Positions 7,330 to 12,918 of a stretch of 12,918 nucleotides of DNA are shown in pieces. Origin of the DNA: Chloroflexota bacterium (GTDB lineage Bacteria > Chloroflexota > Dehalococcoidia > Lucifugimonadales > Lucifugimonadaceae). Below the pieces are notes generated by a model. The model saw only the letters and a program-made list of their open reading frames with translations. It was not told where the DNA came from and searched no databases. The stretch lies in contig JAURLM010000193.1 in assembly GCA_030831265.1 (NCBI GenBank), positions 1-12,918 on the forward strand, read 5' to 3'. The stretch's first letter is position 1, and each line of letters starts with the position of its first letter. Both the position numbers and the translations under genes were made by a program.

Positions 7330-8460
7330 CTACACATCTGCCGGCGAATCATCCTCGGCATTCCACGAACCACCCTCGTAGCGGTCAGCTGACGGATCAT
7401 ACAGCCTGCTCTTGATCATCTCCTCGTCAAGATCAGTGCCCAGTCCCGGTGCGGTAGGCAGTTCGTAGTAACCGTCCTTGATGACCAACGGGTTCGTCTG
7501 CACATCGTCATGCCACGGCATGTCACGCGCCGTCTCCAGAATCAGGAAGTTCGGCGTGGTGGCGCAGACATGCAGACTGGCAGCCGCGGCGATCGGGCCG
7601 TTCGGGTTATGCGGCGCAAACTTTATGTATTCCGTTTCCGCCATCGAAGCGATACGCCTGATCTCAGAAATGCCGCCTGTGTGGGCGATATCAGGCTGAA
7701 TCACATCAACAAGCCTGCGATGCAGCAGGTCACGGAAGCCAAAGCGGAAGAACAGCCTCTCGCCGGTTGCGATATCCGTGCGGTGTCCCGCTGAGCGCAC
7801 CTGCTCCAGCGCATCGAGGTTCTCCGGCGGCACCGGCTCCTCGAAGAAGAGCAGGTTGAACTCCTCGATAGCGTCGATCTGCCGGTTCGCCAGCGAAGGA
7901 CGCGCCCGTCCATGATTGTCAATCATGATGTCTACATCCGGGCCAAGCCCACTGCGCATCTCCTTGATCTTCTCGTGAAGCGCGTCGGCAAGGTCTTTTT
8001 CGTAGAAACTGTTCTGACCCACTATCCAGCCACCGGTCTTGAACGCGGTGAAGCCCTCATCAACAGCGTCCTGGCCTCCGCGCAGATCTGCAGCGTGCGT
8101 GTAGGCGCGAACACGATCACGGACTGCACCACCGAGCAACTTGTAGATTGGCTGGTTGTAGACCTTTCCGGTGATGTCCCACATGGCGATGTCGAGTGCG
8201 GCCATTGCCGAGCCCATCACAACACCGCCGCGCCAGAAGCCGTGGCGATACATGATCTGCCAGTTCTTTTCGATCTCGGTCGGGTCGCGCCCTTCGAGAC
8301 GCTTCGCAAGGGCATTGATGCCCTCCACTACAGCCGGTTCATGCCGTTCCAGCGTACCTTCACCCCACCCGTGCACGCCCTCGTCAGTCTCGATCTTGCA
8401 GAGCACCCAGTTCCGGCGAATGCCGTGCATGATGTACGTCTTGATTTCGGTGATTTTCAT
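7330..8460 (-). CDS. Enolase-superfamily dehydratase, galactonate-dehydratase-like
   Basis: A 376-residue member of the mandelate racemase/muconate lactonizing branch, closest by eye to D-galactonate dehydratase (DgoD, about 382 residues). These Mg2+ enzymes abstract the alpha proton of an acid sugar and remove water to give a 2-keto-3-deoxy acid. The N-terminal capping domain (1-120) holds WGEG at 32-35 and the WRGG segment at 76-79. In the barrel, Asp181 with His183 in DNHGR, FEEPVPPE (about Glu207/208) and GERLFFRF (Glu234) match the metal ligands and acid of DgoD. APHNPNGP (His284) matches the general base, and Glu309 follows in ILET. ATG 8460 has GAGGA 5 nt upstream, a strong ribosome site. 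It lies between the LLM oxidoreductase and HAD genes on one strand. Substrate specificity beyond an acid sugar is not certain, so no symbol is given. Confidence 0.92.
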   Translation of the reverse strand: MKITEIKTYIMHGIRRNWVLCKIETDEGVHGWGEGTLERHEPAVVEGINALAKRLEGRDPTEIEKNWQIMYRHGFWRGGVVMGSAMAALDIAMWDITGKVYNQPIYKLLGGAVRDRVRAYTHAADLRGGQDAVDEGFTAFKTGGWIVGQNSFYEKDLADALHEKIKEMRSGLGPDVDIMIDNHGRARPSLANRQIDAIEEFNLLFFEEPVPPENLDALEQVRSAGHRTDIATGERLFFRFGFRDLLHRRLVDVIQPDIAHTGGISEIRRIASMAETEYIKFAPHNPNGPIAAAASLHVCATTPNFLILETARDMPWHDDVQTNPLVIKDGYYELPTAPGLGTDLDEEMIKSRLYDPSADRYEGGSWNAEDDSPADV

Positions 8461-8550
8461 GTCGTTCCTCGTGGGGGTTATCCGCTAACTCAAACCGGCG
8501 GCAGCGAGATTGTAGCTGTAACCGCGTACATGCGAACTGCTACCGGGTCA

Positions 8551-9492
8551 CTACACCCGGCCTATCACGTCGTCTGCAAACAGCTTTATAGACTCCGCCT
8601 CTTCCTGGTACGGGAACACGACCATAAACTGCGTCACGCCCAGGTCCGTGTACCGCCTGAGAAAATCTCGTGCCTGTGCCGTTGTACCGATGAACGCCCG
8701 GCTGCGCTTAGAACGCCACTCATCTATCGACATTCCATCTCGTTCGGCAACACGCTGAAGCCTTCGCTCAACGCCAGCTTCATCCGCACCAACCAGCATC
8801 GTAATGAAATGTGACTTGCGAATGCGCTCGCAATCACGGCCTTCTTCGGCACAGGCGCGTTCAAGCCGATGCAGTGTCTCCGCATACGAATCAGGGTCTG
8901 GCTGCGGGACGAAATTCACCACGTCCGCATACTTCGCCATGATCCGCAGCATTCGAGTGCGGGAACCACCGATCAATATCGGCGGATGTGGCCGCTGGAC
9001 AGGTTTTGGAGCAGAAACAGCGTTCGAAATCTGGTGAAACTCACCATGGAAATCCGCAACCGGCTGCGTCCACAGTCGCGTGATGATCTCAATACATTCC
9101 TCAAGCCTGCTCACCCGTTCACCCGCGGACGGGAACCGGTAGCCGTAAGCCTCGTACTCCACGTCTTTCCAACCCGCGCCGATACCGAACTCAAGACGGC
9201 CGCCTGAAACCTGGTCGAGAGATGCGGCCATCTTCGCAAGCAGCGCAGGATTGCGATACGAAGCGGAGGTGACCAGTGAGCCGATACGGATGTCCTTGAC
9301 TTCCGTTGCAATGGCCGTCAGCAGCGTCCAACATTCCAGGCAGTTGCGGTCAGGGTCGCCGCTATCCAGCATGAAGTGGTCCGAGGCCCACATTGATGTG
9401 AACCCGTTAGGCCGCAGTGATTTTGCAATCCCGGCCACATCTTCGTACGAAAATCCAAATGCCGGCTCAATCTGCAGGCCAAAGTCTGTCAA
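8551..9492 (-). CDS. LLM-class flavin/F420-dependent oxidoreductase
   Basis: A 313-residue luciferase-like TIM-barrel oxidoreductase. The sequence closely follows the actinobacterial/chloroflexal LLM group described as TIGR03560. Segments include WASDHFML (35-42), LTAIATEVKDIRIGSLVTS (58-76), YRNPALLAKMAASLD (79-93), SGGRLEFGIGAGW (96-108), PKPVQRPHPPILIGGS (162-177) and KYADVVNF (187-194). Such enzymes use F420 or reduced FMN for hydride transfer or oxygenation of small organic molecules; which cofactor applies here is inferred only. The start is TTG 9490-9492, supported by GAGGTGA just upstream. The 3' end of the upstream HEAT/sigma-4-like gene overlaps this start by 26 nt, so the ribosome site lies inside that gene and translation is probably coupled. 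The enolase-superfamily gene follows after 90 nt. Confidence 0.9.
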   Translation of the reverse strand: MTDFGLQIEPAFGFSYEDVAGIAKSLRPNGFTSMWASDHFMLDSGDPDRNCLECWTLLTAIATEVKDIRIGSLVTSASYRNPALLAKMAASLDQVSGGRLEFGIGAGWKDVEYEAYGYRFPSAGERVSRLEECIEIITRLWTQPVADFHGEFHQISNAVSAPKPVQRPHPPILIGGSRTRMLRIMAKYADVVNFVPQPDPDSYAETLHRLERACAEEGRDCERIRKSHFITMLVGADEAGVERRLQRVAERDGMSIDEWRSKRSRAFIGTTAQARDFLRRYTDLGVTQFMVVFPYQEEAESIKLFADDVIGRV

Positions 9493-10228
9493 CGGTCACC
9501 TCAAAATTTTTGCGTATGTCTGAATAAGTGCGGGAGCGTTGTACTGTCTCCCAAGCCAGCGCTTCAAGCCTCCGCACCTCATCAACGGGTTGGTTTGTAG
9601 CTATTGCGATCGCTTCCGGCGTTGACGCAACCCCACCCACCAAACCCAACCGCATCGCCATGATGGCCGACATCTCCGCAGGCACACTCCGCACCGCTGT
9701 CTTCGTGAAGTTCAGTGCCGCGGCACTAGAAATGGACCGGGAATGTCCGTCGATGGCCCGGAACAGACGATCCATCGTCTTCGTTCGCCCCATGACCAAC
9801 AATCTGAACGCATGAGGATTTTCTGAGTCATTCGTTTCAAGTGACGGGACATGGTCAAGTGCCACGCTCTCCAGGCACAACCAGCCATCTCTCGTCCGGC
9901 TCTGGCGCAAACCATGAACTGCCAGCTCCCAGTTATCGGGAATTTCGCTCTCAAGCAATGAGCGCAGGACAGAAATTGCGTGCCTGTCGCTGCTTGCACC
10001 GAGAGACGCCGCAGCAGTACGACGCTCATCTGCATCACTTGAGTTCAATCGGTTCGCCAGGTCACTGACCGAACCAATCGTCGAGCCTCCGAGTTCCTCT
10101 GCCACACGACGCAGGTGATCCGCCTCGTCTTCCTGTTCCGTCTTGCCAAGCGGTGATCGTTCACTGCGGGTTGCAGTAAACGATGGAGCCACATCATCCG
10201 CGGTTGGGTTTTCAGGAACTTCGTTCAT
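9467..10228 (-). CDS. HEAT-like protein with C-terminal sigma-70 region-4-like HTH
   Basis: A 253-residue protein in numbering from ATG 10228. Residues 1-45 are acidic and polar, probably disordered. Residues about 55-125 look like HEAT/PBS-lyase repeats (LANRLNSSDADERRTAAASLG, then ISVLRSLLESEI). Residues about 183-235 resemble sigma-70 region 4: MAMRLGLVGG matches the RFGL-type region 4.1 end, and TPEAIAIATNQPVDEVRRLE fits the region 4.2 helix-turn-helix. No region 2 is present, so it is not a complete sigma factor. A role as a DNA-binding or RNA-polymerase-binding regulator is inference. In-frame ATGs at 10246 and 10288 exist; none of the three starts has a well-spaced ribosome site. I prefer 10228 because it leaves room for a promoter shared with the divergent methyltransferase. 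Its 3' end overlaps the LLM gene by 26 nt. Confidence 0.72.
   Translation of the reverse strand: MNEVPENPTADDVAPSFTATRSERSPLGKTEQEDEADHLRRVAEELGGSTIGSVSDLANRLNSSDADERRTAAASLGASSDRHAISVLRSLLESEIPDNWELAVHGLRQSRTRDGWLCLESVALDHVPSLETNDSENPHAFRLLVMGRTKTMDRLFRAIDGHSRSISSAAALNFTKTAVRSVPAEMSAIMAMRLGLVGGVASTPEAIAIATNQPVDEVRRLEALAWETVQRSRTYSDIRKNFEVTVDRLWPAD
9496..9502 (-). promoter_or_regulatory. Strong ribosome binding site for a TTG start
   Basis: GAGGTGA on the minus strand ends 3 nt before TTG 9492. No in-frame ATG is nearby, so this fixes an unusual TTG start for the LLM oxidoreductase. The site lies within the coding region of the upstream gene. Confidence 0.75.
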
Positions 10229-10313
10229 GGGGTCACAATAGTGCATACTCCCGACCAGCCATTCAAACCCGTGTGAACGCAAATTCATGGGATTTCACGG
10301 GGGTAACAACCTG

Positions 10314-10319
10314 TATAAG
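10314..10319 (+). promoter_or_regulatory. Possible -10 box for methyltransferase gene
   Basis: TATAAG differs from the TATAAT consensus at one position. No convincing -35 box is seen upstream. If used, transcription would begin near 10325, which fits the ATG at 10377 and rules out the in-frame ATG at 10287. Weak evidence only. Confidence 0.25.
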
Positions 10320-10376
10320 GTGCAAACAGATACAAACATCAGCCGCACTGCGGCAGGGGAAATATCGCTGAACATT

Positions 10377-11123
10377 ATGGATACATGGAAGTATTACGGC
10401 ATAACGCACCGCGGGCATCTCGTCTGTAACCCTACCTCCGAGGCCAAACTGGACGAGCTTGTTCAGCTATTACCGCTCAAGCCCGGTGCGCGAGTACTCG
10501 ACATCGCATGCGGCAAAGCAGAATTCCTGCTGAGAACGGTTGAACGACACGATTGCTCCGGCACTGGCGTAGACATATCTCCGTACGAGGTCGACGAGGC
10601 GAAACGCCGAACAAAGAATCGCAACCTCGGGGCCACAGTTGAGATTGTTCTCGCAAACGGCTCCGAGTACGAAATCGAACCTCATTCATTCGACTTGGCG
10701 ATGTGCATTGGGGCGACATGGATCTGGAACGGCTATGCAGGAACCATCGAAGCGCTCAAGAAAGCCGTGGTCCCCGGCGGGCTTATCGCCATTGGCGAGC
10801 CATACAAGATGCATGAGCCATCGCCCGAATACGCCGCAACCGAGCCTGATTTCGTGGAAAGTCTCCTATCACACGCTGGCAACGTTGAAACAGCCATCCA
10901 GTTTGGCCTAACACCGCTCTACACCAGTGTCAGCAATCATGATGACTGGGATCGGTACGAAAGCCTCCAGTGGCTCGCCGCTGAGGAATACGCCCGCGAG
11001 CACCCGGAAGACCCGGATGTCCCAGAACTACTGGAGCGTACCCGAATAAGCCGCGACACCTACCTGCGACATGGCCGGGACACCCTCAACTGGGCTATCT
11101 ATCTCTTTCGATCACCCGGATAA
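10377..11123 (+). CDS. Class I SAM-dependent methyltransferase
   Basis: A 248-residue soluble methyltransferase in numbering from ATG 10377. The Rossmann-fold SAM-binding motif I is VLDIACGKAEF (40-50, with Asp42 and Gly46). GTGVDISPYEVDEAKRR (63-78) supplies the acidic residue for the ribose hydroxyls (Asp66). FDLAMCIGATWIW (105-117) is motif IV/post-II, and VVPGGLIAIGEPY (131-143) is the strand after the last Rossmann helix. The C-terminal 100 residues are rich in acidic and aromatic residues and probably shape the acceptor site; the methyl acceptor is unknown. The frame is open back to ATG 10287, but those 30 residues lie in the divergent intergenic region and do not look like methyltransferase sequence. 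The gene diverges from the HEAT/sigma-4-like gene. Confidence 0.85.
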   Translation: MDTWKYYGITHRGHLVCNPTSEAKLDELVQLLPLKPGARVLDIACGKAEFLLRTVERHDCSGTGVDISPYEVDEAKRRTKNRNLGATVEIVLANGSEYEIEPHSFDLAMCIGATWIWNGYAGTIEALKKAVVPGGLIAIGEPYKMHEPSPEYAATEPDFVESLLSHAGNVETAIQFGLTPLYTSVSNHDDWDRYESLQWLAAEEYAREHPEDPDVPELLERTRISRDTYLRHGRDTLNWAIYLFRSPG

Positions 11124-11315
11124 AGCCATATCTAACGTGATTCACCGCTGACCCTCGCCTCGTCTGAAAGTTCGCTCCATCAGCGTAGACGCGGCGTTAT
11201 CATTCTCAGCGCGCCCACTGCACGCAGGCCAATCTGCTGCCCGGCATCTGCACTAACGACATGTCCGCCGCTCTGACTGCGGCAACCAACGGCATTTTCT
11301 AAATCGGAGACCTGA

Positions 11316-12302
11316 ATGGCAAAGATCACAGCCGCATTCCTCGGCTATCGCGATGATTGGGAGATTGAACGAGTCCGATCTGCGGTCCCGGCCGACGTCG
11401 AAGTCGTCGGCGTGCCAGAAAACCCGCGAGACACCATCCAGGAGCGCGGTGCAGAATTGGCCCGGAACGCGGATGTCATCATCCCGTGGCGTTTCCGAGT
11501 CGACCCTGACCTTGCCAATTCCAGCAACCTGAAGCTGGTCCAGGCATTGAGTGCAGGCACTGACTACCTGCCGAAGAAAGAGCTACACGCCAAGGGCATC
11601 TCTGTGGCGGGCAACCACGGTGCAAACTCCGTTGCCGTCGCAGAGATTGCAATCATGCTCATGATCGGTGCTAACCGGCACGCTCAAGAGCAGATACGCA
11701 ACCTGCAATCCGGCAAGTACCACGGTGATTTCTTCGAGACGTGGGAGCAATATCACGAGATTACCGGCAAACGCGTCGGCATCATCGGCCTGGGCCAGAT
11801 TGGCTCCAAGGTCGCACGGCGTTTGCAGGGCTGGGACTGTGAAGTCGTCTACCACGACAAGTTGGAGATCGACCCCAGTGTTGAGAAGTTCGCCAACGCC
11901 AAACGCGTATCACTGGAAGAACTACTCGCTACCTCAGACATCATCAGCCTGCACGTCCCGCTAACCGAAAATTCACGCGGAATGATCAGCGACGACGAAT
12001 TCGCGCAGATGAAGTCCACCGCGGTGCTCGTCAGCACATGCCGCGGCCCGGTAACGGACGAGCCGGCACTGATCCGGGCGCTGGAGAACGGCACCATCGC
12101 AGCCGCGGGGCTGGATGTGACTGAGATTGAGCCTATCGAAGATGACAACCCGCTGCTCAAGATGCGCAACGTGTTCATGACACCGCACCTCGCAGGCTCC
12201 AGCATCGAGGCACGCCAGAAGGCGTTGGACAACGCGGCGGCAAACATCACTCGTCTCTCAAAGGGCGAAAAGCTGGCCGGTGTAATCGACCCCTTTGAGT
12301 AG
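11316..12302 (+). CDS. D-isomer-specific 2-hydroxyacid dehydrogenase
   Basis: A 328-residue NAD(P)-dependent D-2-hydroxyacid dehydrogenase, which interconverts 2-keto acids and D-2-hydroxy acids (glyoxylate/hydroxypyruvate reductase and phosphoglycerate dehydrogenase relatives). The split catalytic domain covers about 1-100 and the C-terminal tail. The nucleotide domain has VGIIGLGQIG (154-163, loop GLGQIG). The catalytic triad is present: Arg243 in STCRGP, Glu272 in DVTEIEP and His291 in TPHLAG. The usual NxxRG segment reads STCRG, a mild change. No ACT domain is present, so it is not a long-form SerA. ATG 11316 has GGAG at 11306-11309, 6 nt upstream. A 192-nt gap separates it from the methyltransferase, and its own hairpin terminator follows, so it may be a single-gene unit. 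Confidence 0.93.
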   Translation: MAKITAAFLGYRDDWEIERVRSAVPADVEVVGVPENPRDTIQERGAELARNADVIIPWRFRVDPDLANSSNLKLVQALSAGTDYLPKKELHAKGISVAGNHGANSVAVAEIAIMLMIGANRHAQEQIRNLQSGKYHGDFFETWEQYHEITGKRVGIIGLGQIGSKVARRLQGWDCEVVYHDKLEIDPSVEKFANAKRVSLEELLATSDIISLHVPLTENSRGMISDDEFAQMKSTAVLVSTCRGPVTDEPALIRALENGTIAAAGLDVTEIEPIEDDNPLLKMRNVFMTPHLAGSSIEARQKALDNAAANITRLSKGEKLAGVIDPFE

Positions 12303-12358
12303 GCCGCCAGTTATGCTCGCCTGAGCGCGTAATCGCGTCGGGAAAACGCCTGTAAATC

Positions 12359-12393
12359 AGCCCGCCGGGTGCCGCAAAATCGCCCGGCGGGCT
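12359..12393 (+). terminator. Hairpin terminator after 2-hydroxyacid dehydrogenase
   Basis: A perfect 11-bp GC-rich stem (AGCCCGCCGGG at 12359-12369 with CCCGGCGGGCT at 12383-12393) has a 13-nt loop and is followed by TTCG and a later run of five T (12403-12407). It begins 56 nt after the stop codon. The T-run is displaced from the stem, so efficiency is uncertain. Confidence 0.75.
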
Positions 12394-12462
12394 TTCGCGT
12401 GGTTTTTACCGGTCCCAATCAGTAGTTGAACTCAAATCGGTGTTGCGAAGGTGTGCGCCAGT

Positions 12463-12544
12463 TGTGGGCAAAAATTGCTGGAGTAACTACTCACATGCAG
12501 GCCTGTGTGCCTGCCCACAGGGTGTGTTTGAGGGTCTCCCTGTG
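12463..12544 (+). other. Leader with mutually exclusive hairpins before response regulator
   Basis: The 319-nt stretch 12303-12621 carries no gene. Besides the terminator it holds three perfect inverted repeats that share bases. TGTGGGCA (12463-12470) pairs with TGCCCACA (12512-12519). GCAGGC (12497-12502) pairs with GCCTGC (12509-12514). CACAGGG (12516-12522) pairs with CCCTGTG (12538-12544). The first stem competes with both of the others, as in attenuators and riboswitches. No known riboswitch family is recognised. If transcribed, it would lie in the 5' leader of the response-regulator gene, which starts 78 nt later. DNA-level operator sites are an alternative. Confidence 0.45.
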
Positions 12545-12621
12545 CCCCGACACAACATTCACCATAGTCTGGATATGCGAGGGGAAAACAGTCGCAAGTA
12601 GTACCGATCAGAGAGAAGCGA

Positions 12622-12918
12622 ATGTCCCAAGATTCTTCCAAAATAATCCAGTTCTCAAGTGGCAAGCCAGACCCGGCAAAGAACTCTGTGCTCCTGGTTG
12701 ATGACCAGGACACGTTCCGCGATATAGCTCGCAACCAGCTTTCCAATGATCAGACTTTCACGATCATCGGCGAGGCCAACGACGGGACAAGCGCTATTGA
12801 GCAGTCAGACAAGCTCCGCCCAAGCGTGATCGTCATGGATATCCAGATGCCGGATATGAGCGGCATTGAGGCGGCTCGCCACATCCTCGACATGAACCCC
12901 GGTGTCCGCATCGTGCTG
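12622..12918 (+). CDS. Response regulator, receiver domain (3' truncated)
   Basis: ATG 12622 opens a frame that runs to the window edge (99 residues visible). After a 20-residue polar lead, the receiver domain begins with SVLLVDDQDTFR: Asp27/Asp28 form the acidic pocket. The phosphoacceptor Asp73 lies in VIVMDIQMPDMSG. The sequence ends at VRIVL, just before the position of the conserved Thr/Ser strand, so the switch Thr/Ser and Lys are outside the window. The receiver resembles those of NarL/LuxR-type regulators (DIQMPDMSGIEA), but the output domain cannot be seen, and no histidine kinase is in the window. A purine-rich GAGAG upstream may serve as ribosome site. Confidence 0.88.
   Translation, partial: MSQDSSKIIQFSSGKPDPAKNSVLLVDDQDTFRDIARNQLSNDQTFTIIGEANDGTSAIEQSDKLRPSVIVMDIQMPDMSGIEAARHILDMNPGVRIVL

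Noticed and set aside
7912..8814. 300-codon + strand open frame across the enolase and LLM genes
   Set aside because: It crosses two well-supported genes and the gap between them in antisense and has no recognisable motif.
10287..10376. In-frame 30-codon N-terminal extension of the methyltransferase
   Set aside because: There is no ribosome site at 10287, the residues are unlike the family, and the extension would fill the divergent promoter region.
12432..12746. Open frames on both strands over the leader and start of the response regulator
   Set aside because: They overlap the receiver-domain codons out of frame or antisense and show no domain; the receiver frame itself is clear.

Overview
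The window reads as an environmental bacterial chromosome segment of moderate GC content. No tRNA, rRNA, transposase, phage gene or CRISPR array is visible. The gene mix is an LLM-class flavin/F420 oxidoreductase, a galactonate-dehydratase-like enolase-superfamily enzyme, a Gfo/Idh/MocA dehydrogenase, a D-2-hydroxyacid dehydrogenase, an RpiB-like isomerase, HAD phosphatases, alpha/beta hydrolases and an MMPL protein. This recalls oligotrophic Chloroflexota such as the SAR202 lineage, which are known for expanded oxidoreductase and enolase-superfamily families. That placement is inference from gene content, not a phylogenetic result.

Layout. Positions 1-161 hold the C-terminus of a pirin-family protein. 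It is followed on the + strand by an RpiB-like isomerase and two paralogous alpha/beta hydrolases that overlap by 4 nt (212-2440). An MMPL-type membrane protein (2613-4316) comes next and appears to lack an internal segment that includes the first transmembrane proton-relay motif. A strong hairpin terminator at 4369-4397 and an 18-bp perfect palindrome separate it from a convergent minus-strand series. In transcription order (right to left) that series is a HEAT-like plus sigma-region-4-like protein, an LLM oxidoreductase, an enolase-superfamily dehydratase, two related HAD hydrolases and a Gfo/Idh/MocA dehydrogenase (10228 down to 4420). A SAM methyltransferase diverges from the sigma-4-like gene. 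It is followed on the + strand by a D-2-hydroxyacid dehydrogenase with its own terminator. A response-regulator gene, cut by the window edge, sits behind a leader that contains competing hairpins.

How the genes may work together (inference). Dehydratase, sugar dehydrogenase, hydroxyacid dehydrogenase, sugar isomerase-like protein and HAD phosphatases together suggest uptake and oxidation of sugar acids or related hydroxy-acids. The hydrolases, LLM enzyme and pirin suggest additional work on esters or cyclic compounds. The HEAT/sigma-4-like protein heads the minus-strand series and its 3' end overlaps the start of the oxidoreductase gene, so it is a candidate local regulator.

Items most worth a second look are the HEAT/sigma-4 fusion, the RpiB homologue that keeps its catalytic residues but has lost two phosphate-binding arginines, the internally shortened MMPL protein and the mutually exclusive hairpins ahead of the response regulator.
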